Shown here piece by piece: positions 27,251-36,288 of a stretch of 64,000 nucleotides of DNA. The stretch is from Rhodoplanes sp963724735 (lineage in GTDB: Bacteria; Pseudomonadota; Alphaproteobacteria; Rhizobiales; Xanthobacteraceae). The position numbers and the translations under genes were made by a program. The notes beneath the pieces were generated by a model, which saw only the letters and a list, made by a program, of their open reading frames with translations, made no database searches and had not been told where the DNA came from. The stretch spans positions 1-64,000 of the forward strand of contig CAVRVX010000001.1 in NCBI GenBank assembly GCA_963724735.1. The letters are read 5' to 3'. Each line of letters opens with the position of its first letter. The stretch's first letter is position 1.

Positions 27251-28540
27251 TTATCGCGAACGGCCCCAGGGGGGCGTAACGGCCCGGAACCAATCGAAGG
27301 GCCATCTCGCCCTCTGAGACTCATATGCCCGTGCTCGCCGTTGACGCGTCGAGGACTGCCGATTGGCGCTCGGCTGAGCGGATCTGCTTTCAGAGGCCTT
27401 CTCTTCGGGCGCGATCAGAGCGGACGCCTCGGGGCTCGGTTCGGCCGGTTCGGTCGCAGTCTTGACCGCGACCAGAAGATTCAACTCGTTCGGTCGCCAA
27501 CGATATCCGATGCCGAAATCGATGGGACGGCTGTTCCTGAACAGGACCGCATATTTCGCTTGGTATTTGCCGGGGAAGATGCTGATCGGACCAAGATAGC
27601 GGCCGAACGGCTGCAGCTCCCATTTCTTGGGGTCATAGTATGCGACCGGGACGCCGGAATCGTCCTGGACGAGGACTGCGCTGTTGGCGAGCAAAAAATC
27701 GCGGACCGCGGTGAAGCCGCCCGAATGCAGGAGATAGGACGCGCTCTTGATGAGGCTGTCGCCAGGCGCGAGCGTCTGGCAGAATTTGAGGAAGCCGCTG
27801 CTCTTGACGCCGTCATTGGCAAGGTTCGTGCTGAAGTAATACAGCGTCTTCGCCTCGCCGTCGGTCCCAGCGAAGGTGATCTTGACGCCCTGCGCGACCC
27901 CGCGGCCTGCATCCGGATCCAGTTGCGCCGCTCCGTTGCCGTCGAGCCGCACGGGGACGACCTCGCGAATGGTCTTCCCCGACCGCGCCAGAAATACGTA
28001 AAGGATCGGGAGCGTGCCGTTGACCCGACCCGCGCGCAGGTCCGACTTCATATGCTTCGTGATGAAGAAGCTGTACGACAGGATCGAACTGAGCGAGGCC
28101 TCCAATTGGCGCAGATTCGGCGCGACGGCCCCGCGCAGCGCGGTGAGGTCGGGCACGGAGCCGACCGGTTCGAGACCGCTCAGGACATAGGTGGCGGCGT
28201 TCGGAAAAAAGGCGTTTGCGTAAAGAAAATCCGGACCGCTGAACATGTAAAACATGGTTGGCCGCGACGTCGTCAGGTTCTTGGCTGACCAGGCGCGAAT
28301 GCGCGCGAGTTGACGGTTTTCGAGACGCCCGAAAGCGGAATCGAAGGTGCGCGCATGTTGTTGCCAAGCGCGATCGTTGGTCATGGCCGCGAGCGGAGAG
28401 TCGGGAGCAGGCGGCAATCCCGCGAGAAACCGCGCCGTGTCATTCGGCGACGCGGTCTCGGCGGCGCGCAGCGGCGCCGAGACAACGAGTGACAGAACCG
28501 CGGCGGCGGCGAAGACCAGCATTCTGAGCTGATGCATCAT
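27251..28540 (-). CDS. Secreted protein of unknown function
   Basis: The 429-residue product has a clear signal peptide (MLVFAAAAVLSLVVSAPLRA, cleavage before AETA near residue 26). The mature region is mixed alpha/beta, with conserved-looking stretches such as TMFYMFSGPDFLYANAFFPN, YSFFITKHMKSDLRAG and LIKSASYLLHSGGFTAVRDF. The last 70 residues are low-complexity, Ser/Arg-rich and probably disordered. I recall similar proteins annotated only as hypothetical. It lies six bases after an amino-acid permease on the same strand, so the two are likely co-transcribed. Confidence 0.6.
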   Translation of the reverse strand: MMHQLRMLVFAAAAVLSLVVSAPLRAAETASPNDTARFLAGLPPAPDSPLAAMTNDRAWQQHARTFDSAFGRLENRQLARIRAWSAKNLTTSRPTMFYMFSGPDFLYANAFFPNAATYVLSGLEPVGSVPDLTALRGAVAPNLRQLEASLSSILSYSFFITKHMKSDLRAGRVNGTLPILYVFLARSGKTIREVVPVRLDGNGAAQLDPDAGRGVAQGVKITFAGTDGEAKTLYYFSTNLANDGVKSSGFLKFCQTLAPGDSLIKSASYLLHSGGFTAVRDFLLANSAVLVQDDSGVPVAYYDPKKWELQPFGRYLGPISIFPGKYQAKYAVLFRNSRPIDFGIGYRWRPNELNLLVAVKTATEPAEPSPEASALIAPEEKASESRSAQPSANRQSSTRQRRARAYESQRARWPFDWFRAVTPPWGRSR

Positions 28541-28546
28541 GCAGGC

Positions 28547-29908
28547 TCATGTCGATGTTGCGAGACCTGCAACAGCGCGGGGCCTCGACAAGTAATAAAG
28601 GGCAAAGCCCACCCCCATGATCACGACGCTGACGAACGACTGCACGGGACGCTGGGTCACAAGATAATACATCATGAATGCCGTCACAGAGAGAAATATA
28701 AGCGGCGTCACGGGATACCCCCACGCACGGTAGGGCCGCGGCAGATCGGGACGGGTAAATCGCAGCTTGATGACGCCCAGCACCGTCAGGAAAGAGCAGG
28801 CGAGCAAGCTGAACTGAATAAGGTCGAGCACCGCCTCGAAGCTTTGCGTAACGAGCATCAGCGTTGCGACGGCAAGCTGAAACAGGATTGCGACGGCGGG
28901 CACTCCGCGTTCCGACCGGCGGCCGAAGATGCGCAGCATCGGAATATCCTCCCCCATCGTCAGCGTCACGCGCGGACCGATCCACATCATCGCGCTGATC
29001 GAGGAGACGAGGCCGATACAGATGAGCGCGCCGACGATGCGGCCGCCGAAATCACCGAAAATGTATTTGCCCGCGATGACTGCGACGTCGATTTGCCCGG
29101 AGAGTTGGTCGATCGGCGTGGTGTAGAGGAACAGCGCGTTAAGCGCGACGTAGAGCAAGATGACGATCGATGTTCCGACCAGGAGAGAGCGCGGCAGGCT
29201 GCGCTGCGGGTCATGCATCTCGCCGACGATGTAGGTCGCCGCATTCCAACCCGAATAGGAATACATGACGAAGACAAGGCTGATGGCGAAGGAGGCGCTC
29301 ACGATGTGGGATGCGTCGGCGGCGGAGGGGGCGAACGAGATCGGCTGCGGGTTGCCGAACACGACGCCGGCAATCAGAAACCCCAGAAGCAAGGCCACCT
29401 TCAGCAAGGTCCAAGTCATCTGGAATGCGCTGCTGTGGCGGAGTCCCAAGAGTCCTACAAACGTTACGATCCAAACGACGCAGACGCCGAGAACGACCGG
29501 CGGAATGCCGGGAAAGATCGCCCGCCCATACTCGCCGAACGCCATCCCGGCGAGCGCGACCGGGGCCGCGAAGCCCACCGTCGCAGATATCCAGCCCGCC
29601 AGAAAGCCGACGGCGGGATGGTAGGTATGCCTGAGAAAATTGTACTCGCCGCTCGACCGGGGAAACATCGCGGCGAGTTCGCCGTAGCAAAAGACCCCGC
29701 ACAGCGCGACCAGGCCGCCGACGAACCAAACAAGCAACAGAGAGAAGCCGGACGGAAGCCCCTGCAGCTGAAACCCGAGGCTGGTGAACACCCCAACGCC
29801 GATCATATCGGCCACGACAATAGCGGTGGCCGTCAGCATTGATACCGTGTGGCGGCCTGACGGAAGCCGGATCGCTTCCGCCGAGCCCCCAAGCTCGATG
29901 ATCGCCAT
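28547..29908 (-). CDS. APC-family amino acid permease
   Basis: This 453-residue inner-membrane transporter has about 12 hydrophobic segments. The first contains MIGVGVFTSLGFQ, the G-x-G substrate-binding loop of APC transporters, and is followed by GELAAMFPRSSGEYNFLR, another family motif. Length is typical. Substrate cannot be deduced. The secreted unknown protein downstream (28540 to 27251) is separated by only six bases, suggesting a functional link between transport and a periplasmic step. Confidence 0.85.
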   Translation of the reverse strand: MAIIELGGSAEAIRLPSGRHTVSMLTATAIVVADMIGVGVFTSLGFQLQGLPSGFSLLLVWFVGGLVALCGVFCYGELAAMFPRSSGEYNFLRHTYHPAVGFLAGWISATVGFAAPVALAGMAFGEYGRAIFPGIPPVVLGVCVVWIVTFVGLLGLRHSSAFQMTWTLLKVALLLGFLIAGVVFGNPQPISFAPSAADASHIVSASFAISLVFVMYSYSGWNAATYIVGEMHDPQRSLPRSLLVGTSIVILLYVALNALFLYTTPIDQLSGQIDVAVIAGKYIFGDFGGRIVGALICIGLVSSISAMMWIGPRVTLTMGEDIPMLRIFGRRSERGVPAVAILFQLAVATLMLVTQSFEAVLDLIQFSLLACSFLTVLGVIKLRFTRPDLPRPYRAWGYPVTPLIFLSVTAFMMYYLVTQRPVQSFVSVVIMGVGFALYYLSRPRAVAGLATST

Positions 29909-30321
29909 GCGCTTCCCCCCCCCCGCATTCCCTCGGCGTACTGCGCAAATATATCCGCCACTGCAGGCAAATCGGGGGCTGGCGCGGTTAACGCTATGTA
30001 AAAACTATTATCGTAGTAAATGGGCCACAGGTTGAGGCGGTAACCGGGCGCTCAGCATAACGCATCAACGCAAATGAATAGGTAATTACCCTTATGGTTC
30101 GGCGAAGCGCCTCATAATGCCGACATAATCCGGTGCTCTGCTGCTCAAAAGGAGAGGCGGGGGAGTTCCAAACGACAGACGTGGTGTTTTGGAGTAGCGC
30201 GTCCGCGGCTGATCCGGTTTGGAACTGTGTGGGGATGCTTTCACCGGGACCGACTATCCCGAATATCGGCAACGCGCGCGCTCGCCTGCAAGCGCGAGCG
30301 AGAGGCTCGTGGCGGCGCGGG
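29909..30321. other. Divergent intergenic region
   Basis: This 413-base region lies between the divergent permease and lipoprotein genes. An AT-richer patch at about 29985-30020 (gctatgtaaaaactattatcg) may hold promoters. A reading frame open from 30133 runs into the lipoprotein but gives no signal peptide, so I start that gene at 30322. Confidence 0.45.
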
Positions 30322-31485
30322 ATGGCGTTGTCCTCAGCACCTATCTTCCTCCTGGGCCTTCTTCTCCAAGGTTGCGTCGACCCTGAAACCAAGATCGCCA
30401 CCAAGGCGGATCCGCTAATGCCGCCTGCGGCAACCACGCGCGGTCTCTCGATCCAACCTGCCTCAAGCAAGGCCGAGGTGTCGCAGCCGATGGTCGCGCA
30501 CACATTCGAGCAGAGGTTTCCCAGCCAGTCGTTCGACGATCGGTTTTCCGCCGCGACCGATTTCGCTTCCAGATCGTCGATCCGCGCCGGCGCCGGCGAG
30601 CGCACGGCGACCGTTCCGTCGGGCTCGTACAAGGTCGCATCCCTGTCTCCGGAGCTGCCCCGCAGCATGTCCGTCGTCAAGCAGGGGCACACCCAGCTGA
30701 TAGCGTTCGAAAACTCCGCCTTTCCCTATTTCGGGAGCAATCCGCGCTCAGGCAGCCAGGCATCCTCTCGCGGTTCGCGGTACAGCGACAACCGGGTGCT
30801 TGTGCACGTGCCGCCGGGATTCAATGTGCGCAAGCCGGGCGTGATCGTCGTGTTCTTCCATGGGCACGGGGCGACGCTGGAACGCGACGTGCGCGACCGT
30901 CAGCTTCTTCCAGCGCAGATTACCGAGTCAGGCGTCAACGCCGTGCTGGTCGCCCCGCAGCTTGCGTACGATGCGGCCGATTCGAGTGCGGGCAAGTTCT
31001 GGGAGTCAGGCGGACTGAAGCGCTTCATGGCCGAGGCCGCCGATCATCTTGCGCGCGTCTACGGCGATGCCCATGCGTCGGAAGCCTTCTCGAAAATGCC
31101 CGTCGTGATCGTCGCCTACAGCGGCGGCTTCGTCTCCGCCGCCTGGAGCCTTCATGTCGGCGGCCTCGGCAAGAGAGTGACCGGCGTCGTCCTGTTGGAC
31201 GCCCTCTACGGCGAAATGGACAAGTACTCGTCGTGGATCGTCAACAACCGGTCGGCCTTCTTTATTAGTGCATACACGCATCACACAAAGCGCCGCGACG
31301 ACGAGCTCGTGCGCATCCTGCAGGACAAAGGCATCTCGGTCACCCGTGAGCTTAATGGTTCGCTCAAGCCCGGCACGGTCGCCTTCCTGGCCACTGGCGA
31401 AGGCATTCGGCATCGCGACTACGTCACGCTCGCCTGGACCGAACACCCGGTCACAGATGTGCTTCTCAGGGTTGCGAAGCGCTAG
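30322..31485 (+). CDS. Lipoprotein with alpha/beta-hydrolase-like domain
   Basis: From ATG 30322 the 387-residue product begins MALSSAPIFLLGLLLQGC, a lipoprotein signal with Cys at residue 18. After 130 disordered residues comes a hydrolase-like domain: IVVFFHGHGATLERD (oxyanion region), VVIVAYSGGFVSAAW (candidate nucleophile Ser in A-Y-S-G-G, slightly off the GxSxG rule), VVLLDALYGE (Asp) and a late His. The order matches an esterase fold. A longer start at 30133 would destroy the lipobox, so 30322 is preferred. Monocistronic, with unknown substrate and probable localisation at the envelope. Confidence 0.6.
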   Translation: MALSSAPIFLLGLLLQGCVDPETKIATKADPLMPPAATTRGLSIQPASSKAEVSQPMVAHTFEQRFPSQSFDDRFSAATDFASRSSIRAGAGERTATVPSGSYKVASLSPELPRSMSVVKQGHTQLIAFENSAFPYFGSNPRSGSQASSRGSRYSDNRVLVHVPPGFNVRKPGVIVVFFHGHGATLERDVRDRQLLPAQITESGVNAVLVAPQLAYDAADSSAGKFWESGGLKRFMAEAADHLARVYGDAHASEAFSKMPVVIVAYSGGFVSAAWSLHVGGLGKRVTGVVLLDALYGEMDKYSSWIVNNRSAFFISAYTHHTKRRDDELVRILQDKGISVTRELNGSLKPGTVAFLATGEGIRHRDYVTLAWTEHPVTDVLLRVAKR

Positions 31486-31547
31486 GGCATTCCGCGCGCA
31501 GACAGATTCGCACCCCGCCCCGGCTCGCGCCACGGCCTTTAGCTTCG

Positions 31548-32630
31548 TCACGACTGCACAATCTTAAAGAGGGGCAGATTGACCACGGCGCGGAGTCCGC
31601 CGTGTGGCGCGTCCTCGAGCCGCAGCGTTCCGCCATGCGATTCGGCAACGGCGCGAGCAACGGCGAGGCCAAGCCCGGCGCCCCCGGTGCGGCGGCTGCG
31701 CGAAGCATCCTGCCGCACGAACGACTCCATCATGGCGGCGCGATCCTCCTCACGGATCCCCGGTCCGCTGTCGTCGATCGTGACGACAACTGTGTCCTGG
31801 CAGAGATCGGCGGTGATCCGCGCTTCGCGGCCATAGGCGATCGCATTGTCGATGAGGTTCGCAAACAGCCGCCGCAAGGCGATCGCGTCCCCCAAGACCT
31901 CCGCGTCCTTTGCGCCGTGCAGGAGACAGATGGTCACCGATTTGTTGGCGCGGGCGCGATCTTCGACCTCGCGCGCGAGCAGCAGCGCGACTTCGACGAG
32001 CTCTTCGTTGTGAACCGGCGTGCCGGATCGGTACGCCAGAAACGAATCGTCGAGCAATCGGCTCATTTCGTCGAGATCGCCCACCACCTTCGAGCGCTCC
32101 GCAGCATCCGGAATGAGATCGGCGCGCAGCCGCAGCCGCGTCACGTCGGTGCGAAGGTCATGAGAAATGCCGCCAACCAGCGCCATGCGTGCGCGCAACA
32201 GATCGGCAATGCGTTCGGTGAGGCGGTTGAAAGCCCCGATCAGGGCGCGGATCTCCGGCGCGCTGCGCGGTGAGTCGGGAATGATCGCCGCTTCGGCGCC
32301 GAGCGGCATTGGCATCGACCGTCTCCGCCAGTCTTCTGATCGGACGGGCCTCGCGCCGTAAGAGATAAAGCGCGACGGCGGCAATCCCAAGCCCGAGAAT
32401 GCCCGCCCAGAATCCGGGCGGCAGTCCGAGGACCGAAAGGCTGAGCACGCCGCCCGCGGAAACGATCAGCAACTCGCCGCCCTTCAGGCCGGCCTCGATC
32501 TCGACCGAGCCAGGCGACACCCAGGCGAGCGCCTTGAGCGGGCCTTGCAGGAACTCGCTCGAGGGTTCGACGCGGACCCGGACTCCCGGTCGCCGAACGC
32601 GCTGGCCTGATCGCTCTCGAGACCAGCCCC
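31548..32630 (-). pseudogene. Sensor histidine kinase, N-terminally truncated and frameshifted
   Basis: The reading frame can be followed from about 32630: a periplasmic segment, a membrane helix (FWAGILGLGIAAVALYLL), and a HAMP region (REARPIRRLAETVDA). A one-base change near 32310 then leads to GGISHDLRTDVTRLRLRADL (H-box), LFANLIDNAIAYG (N-box), TIDDSGPGI and GAGLGLAVARAVAESHGG (G-boxes), ending at 31548. The first membrane helix and the start codon are missing because the MHS transporter gene ends at 32631, immediately adjacent. No response regulator gene accompanies it. Confidence 0.75.
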
Positions 32631-33998
32631 TCAGCGCAGGGGAGCGCGGCTCCAGTCCTTCATCAGGAAAGCCGCGCCCGCAGCAACGGCGGCGCCGAGC
32701 ATGAGAAACCAGGCCGGGGCCTGGAGGTCGCCTGTCGCGCCAATCAGGCTAGTCGCGACGGCGGGCGCCGTGCCGCCGGCAATGCCGATGCCGATATTGA
32801 AGGAGGCTGAGTAGCCGCTCATGCGATATTTGCCCGGGAACAGTTCTACCAGCATCGCCGGCTCTGCGCCCATGACGAAGGCAAACAGAACCCCGAATGT
32901 GATCTGAGCCACCGCGAAACCGATGACGCCGCCGGCCCCCGCCAGCGCGAAGCAACCCCACGCCACCGCGCCTTCGCAGACAAAGACCGCGATGAGCAGG
33001 CTGCGGCGGCGAACCAGGCGATCGGTGAGCCAGCCGGCAAAGGGTACGAGCATCAGCGCGGCCGCCTGGGCGGAGGTGTTGATCTGCAGGACCAGGCTTT
33101 TGCTTACGGTTCCGAACTCGCTCGCATAAACGGGCAGAAATACCATCGTCAGATAATTGACGATGCCGTAGCCCGAGGTGAACAGCACAGCGCAGACCAT
33201 GGCCCATGGCGCGAGCGTGATCGCCTGCTTCAGCGGAAGAGGCTCGTCTGCCTGCGCGGAGGGTTTGTAGCCGCTTTCACGCAGCCGTTTGCGCAAGAAA
33301 TAGACGCCCGCAGCGGCAATCCCGCCCAGCAAGAAGGGGACGCGCCACGCCCAGCTGTGAAGCTGCTCCGGGCTTGCCAAGGTCACGGTCGTCGCGGCGA
33401 CCGCGGCCGCCAGCAGCATTCCCGCGGTCGAACCGAAATTGGCGAAGCTTCCGGCGAATCCGCGCCGATGTTGCGGCGCCGTCTCGACGAGATAGCTGAC
33501 CGAACCGGTGAACTCGCCACCGACCGAAAAACCCTGCAGGATGCGCAAGAACAACAGCAGAAGCGGGGCGCCTACACCAAGCGTTTCATAGTCGGGCAAG
33601 AAGGCGATCGCCGCGGTCGCGAATCCCATCAGCACGACCGAATAAATGAGGACAAAACGCCGCCCGAGCCGATCGCCGAGATGTCCGAGCACGATGCCGC
33701 CGATTGGCCGCATGGCGAACCCAGCAGCGAACAGACCGTAAGCGCCGATCAGCGATGCGACGCGATCCTCCGCCGGAAAGAAGACCGTCGCCAGAACCGG
33801 CGCCAGCAGGCCGTAAATACCAAAATCGTACCATTCGAGGAGGTTGCCGCTTGCGCCGGCGCTCAACGCCGTCACCGACAACTGACCCTCATGGGCCGAT
33901 ATCGGCGCAGCCAACTCGATGTTCGCCCCCGCCTCTGTCGCATGCTCTCCGTGCTGCATCATTGGCCTGCGCTGCATCAGTGCTACAAGTTGGTGCAC
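32631..33998 (-). CDS. MFS transporter, metabolite:H+ symporter (MHS) family
   Basis: The 455-residue protein has 12 predicted membrane segments. After a 45-residue hydrophilic N-terminus come NLLEWYDFGIYGLLAPVL and GFAMRPIGGIVLGHLGDRLG, then LRILQGFSVGGEF. These are hallmarks of the MHS group (KgtP, ProP, ShiA, citrate carriers). Substrate is unknown but probably a dicarboxylate, osmolyte or aromatic acid. Several ATG codons lie at the start (33998, 33974, 33962, 33959) and no strong ribosome-binding site singles one out. Its end abuts a truncated histidine kinase, so a deletion has occurred there. Confidence 0.85.
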   Translation of the reverse strand: MHQLVALMQRRPMMQHGEHATEAGANIELAAPISAHEGQLSVTALSAGASGNLLEWYDFGIYGLLAPVLATVFFPAEDRVASLIGAYGLFAAGFAMRPIGGIVLGHLGDRLGRRFVLIYSVVLMGFATAAIAFLPDYETLGVGAPLLLLFLRILQGFSVGGEFTGSVSYLVETAPQHRRGFAGSFANFGSTAGMLLAAAVAATTVTLASPEQLHSWAWRVPFLLGGIAAAGVYFLRKRLRESGYKPSAQADEPLPLKQAITLAPWAMVCAVLFTSGYGIVNYLTMVFLPVYASEFGTVSKSLVLQINTSAQAAALMLVPFAGWLTDRLVRRRSLLIAVFVCEGAVAWGCFALAGAGGVIGFAVAQITFGVLFAFVMGAEPAMLVELFPGKYRMSGYSASFNIGIGIAGGTAPAVATSLIGATGDLQAPAWFLMLGAAVAAGAAFLMKDWSRAPLR

Positions 33999-34449
33999 GC
34001 ACCGTCCGCGTCACGTTGCAATCCCCGCGGCCGCCGCCGCGCAGCATCGAACTCGTTCGCTCGGAAAACTCTAAAGCAAGAAATCTGTTTCGAAAGGGTA
34101 TGTGGAACCGCCCTCGGTTCATATCGTTATCGCGAGCAAGTGCAAGCTGACTCGCAGCGCCTTCGCCTGCCTATGCTTGGATCTCCCCGTGCGGTGACGG
34201 ACTCGTCAGGCCCAACTGCGCCGACCCCGCGTCAGATCACATGTGGGTTTTGCGCGAGGCGGCAGTCCCATTCATCCGCCGCTCGCCATGTGCGCCGAGC
34301 AATGCCTGAGGTGACCCGCGGCGTCCGGCGATCCCGTCTTTGTGATCGGTCGTGAGTAGAGTCGCGTTCTCAATTGGAAGATATGCGAATGGTGCTTCTG
34401 GCGCCGGCCAGTGCATAAGGTCGACGCTTCTCCCTGGAGGCTGCGCACC
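33999..34449. other. Intergenic region upstream of the YRR-peptide gene
   Basis: These 451 bases separate the divergent MHS transporter and the RiPP-type precursor. They contain only chance frames. The final part includes GGAGG (about 34436-34440), the ribosome-binding site for the precursor. A promoter for the downstream operon should lie here, but I cannot place it with confidence. Confidence 0.45.
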
Positions 34450-34890
34450 ATGACGGACGGTTTCGATAAGGCGCGGGAACAGCTCAAGAAGTTACAGGAA
34501 GATCTGAAACGCGGGCTATCGCGTCGCAACTTCCTCGGTCGGCTGAAGGGTGCAGGCGTCGGTTTCGGCGCCGCGTTTGTTTTGGGCGTAAAAGGCGCTG
34601 ACGCCCTCAGCCAACCCGATGTCGGCGTGGGCGTGAAATCCACGAACCCCGCCGTCGACGACATCCTGGCTGACAGCAAGAAAGGCCCGACGGGCGAGGA
34701 GGGCGAGGATCTGGCGGCCGACCGTGAGGTCGATCCCGACGATCCGATGACCCACATGGCCTATCGTCGGTTCTATCGGCGCTTCTATCGTCGTGGATAT
34801 CGCCGCTTCTTCTACCGCCGGTTCTTCTATCGGCGCTTCTATCGTCGTGGATATCGCCGCTTCTATCGCCGCTTCTACCGCCGGTTCTGA
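34450..34890 (+). CDS. Candidate radical-SAM RiPP precursor with ten Tyr-Arg-Arg repeats
   Basis: The 146-residue product starts at ATG 34450, ten bases after GGAGG. Residues 1-23 form a charged helix. Residues 24-30, SRRNFLG, are a twin-arginine-like motif followed by a hydrophobic stretch (GAGVGFGAAFVLGVKGADA). Residues 55-104 are an acidic, Asp/Glu-rich spacer ending DPDDPMTHMA. Residues 105-146 consist only of Tyr-Arg-Arg units joined by Phe, Phe-Phe or Gly: ten YRR units, ending in Phe. Aromatic-X-X triplets are the known substrate pattern of cyclophane-forming radical SAM/SPASM enzymes, and such an enzyme is encoded next. I infer a precursor whose tail is cross-linked and exported. It could instead be an unmodified basic peptide. 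I know no named family with this repeat. Confidence 0.7.
   Translation: MTDGFDKAREQLKKLQEDLKRGLSRRNFLGRLKGAGVGFGAAFVLGVKGADALSQPDVGVGVKSTNPAVDDILADSKKGPTGEEGEDLAADREVDPDDPMTHMAYRRFYRRFYRRGYRRFFYRRFFYRRFYRRGYRRFYRRFYRRF
34762..34887 (+). repeat. DNA encoding the Tyr-Arg-Arg repeat tail
   Basis: Ten TAY-CGN-CGN units separated by TTC, TTCTTC or GGA. A 40-base stretch at 34771-34810 recurs exactly at 34825-34864, an 18-codon period, so the tail grew at least in part by tandem duplication. Codon choice within units varies between cgt, cgc and cgg, which argues that older units have been retained under selection. Confidence 0.9.
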
Positions 34891-34900
34891 CGAGCGAGCG

Positions 34901-35008
34901 ATGGTCATGCGGGCGGCGCGCACGAATGGCGCCGTCTGCCGCCGTACGGCACGAGGCCGTGCGTGCGCCCATATCCGGGAATTGGTCGTCACGCCGGATT
35001 TGGATTGA
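34901..35008 (+). CDS. Possible 35-residue peptide between precursor and maturase
   Basis: An ATG at 34901 opens a 35-codon frame (MVMRAARTNGAVCRRTARGR, then ACAHIRELVVTPDLD) ending four bases before the radical SAM start. It is basic, has two Cys and no homology I recognise. Only a weak purine stretch (gagcgag) precedes it. It may simply be spacer. Confidence 0.15.
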   Translation: MVMRAARTNGAVCRRTARGRACAHIRELVVTPDLD

Positions 35009-35011
35009 ATA

Positions 35012-36209
35012 ATGGCCAATCTCGAAACCACGGCCCAATCCCGCGTCGATCGGCCTGCGGTGCAGCCGCAGGACGTGCCGGTGTTCACGTTCCTGCTGGT
35101 CAAGCTCGCCTCCCGCTGCAATATCCAGTGCACGTATTGCTACTGGTTTCGCGACGCCGACGTTTACCGCCGACCTGCGGTGTCTAACCGTCGAAGCCGA
35201 AGACGCGTTCTGCAAGAGGCTCGAGCAGCACATAACCGAGTTTGGCCTGGATCATTTCATGATCGTCTTTCATGGCGGCGAGCCGTTGCTGTTTCCCAAG
35301 CATCGGTTCGTCGCCCTGCAGGAAAAGCTTCTCGACATCGAGGAGCGGACCGGCTGCGAGATCACGCGGGGCGTCTGCACCAACGCGATCCTCATCGACG
35401 AAGAATGGGTGGAAATCTTCCGCGAGTTCGAGGTCGACGTCAGCGTCAGCCTGGATGGTCCGCCGGAGATTCACGATAAGTACCGTGTGGGCTTCAAGGG
35501 CGAGGGGACGCACGCCGAAACCGTGCGGGGCCTCACATTGCTGCGGGCGGCCGACATCGAACCGGGGCTGATCGTCGTCTGCAACCCCGCCACCGATCCG
35601 GAACGCGTCGTGTCGTACGTGGTCGAGGAGCTCGGCCTCAAGCAGTTCGACGTCCTGCCTCCGGATGCGAACCACAACGACAATCCGCCGCCGATCGACG
35701 ACTATTTCATCAAGTTGTTTGATGTCTGGTACGACAAGTATGCCAACCAGGGCGTTCGCATCAGCACCTTGGACGCCATGATTCAAGGCTTGCTGGGAGA
35801 GATGTCGGTTTGCGACACGATCGGCCTCGGGCCGATCGACACCGTCACGCTGATGACCGACGGCGGTCTGGAGCCGCTGGACGTGCTTCGGATTGCCGGG
35901 GACGGCAGCACGCGGACGGACTCCAGCGTGCTGAAAAACGCGCTGCAGGATGTGCAGAACGATCCGCGGTGGCGGGTTGCGTTTCAAGCCAGCATGCGTC
36001 CGTGCGAGACCTGCCAGAAATGCGAATACTTGGACGCCTGTGGGGGCGGCCACTTGGCGCAACGCTGGTCGCCGGCGCGCGGATACGACAATCCGAGCGT
36101 TTATTGCGAGAGTTGGAAGCGCATTTTCGAGCACATCTGGAATCGTGTTTCTCCCACGCTCGTCCTCGACTGCGAGGGGCCGCCGGCGAGTCGTCTAGCC
36201 CAGAATTAG
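35012..36209 (+). CDS. Radical SAM/SPASM peptide maturase, split by one extra base
   Basis: This enzyme would use a [4Fe-4S] cluster and S-adenosylmethionine to modify the upstream YRR peptide. Residues 30-46 (VKLASRCNIQCTYCYWF) contain the CxxxCxxC cluster motif (C36, C40, C43). FHGGEPLL and GVCTNAILID follow, then VDVSVSLDGPPEIHDKYR, typical of FxsB/GrrM/XyeB-like enzymes. The C-terminal SPASM domain has CETCQKCEYLDACGGGH and a last Cys in YCESW. The reading frame breaks after residue 57: base 35183 (t) is surplus and removing it restores a 398-residue protein. Either the gene is inactivated or this is a sequencing error. It starts about 120 bases after the precursor. Confidence 0.8.
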
Positions 36210-36288
36210 AGGCCGACGCCGTGACTCCGAATTCCGCCGGCGCTTCGCTGAACGAGGCGCCGGCTCGTCCAATCCAGAGGGGGCGGGA

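Noticed and set aside
30133..30321. Upstream extension of the lipoprotein gene
   Set aside because: Starting at 30133 would bury the hydrophobic lipoprotein signal at residue 63 onward. The ATG at 30322 gives a normal lipobox position.
34762..34890. YRR tail as mere low-complexity coding from a microsatellite
   Set aside because: The DNA is not a simple short-period microsatellite. Arg codons vary, yet the YRR protein motif is kept, and a SPASM enzyme follows directly.
35150..35200. Programmed ribosomal frameshift in the radical SAM gene
   Set aside because: No slippery heptamer or downstream structure is apparent. A simple insertion at 35183 is the more economical explanation.
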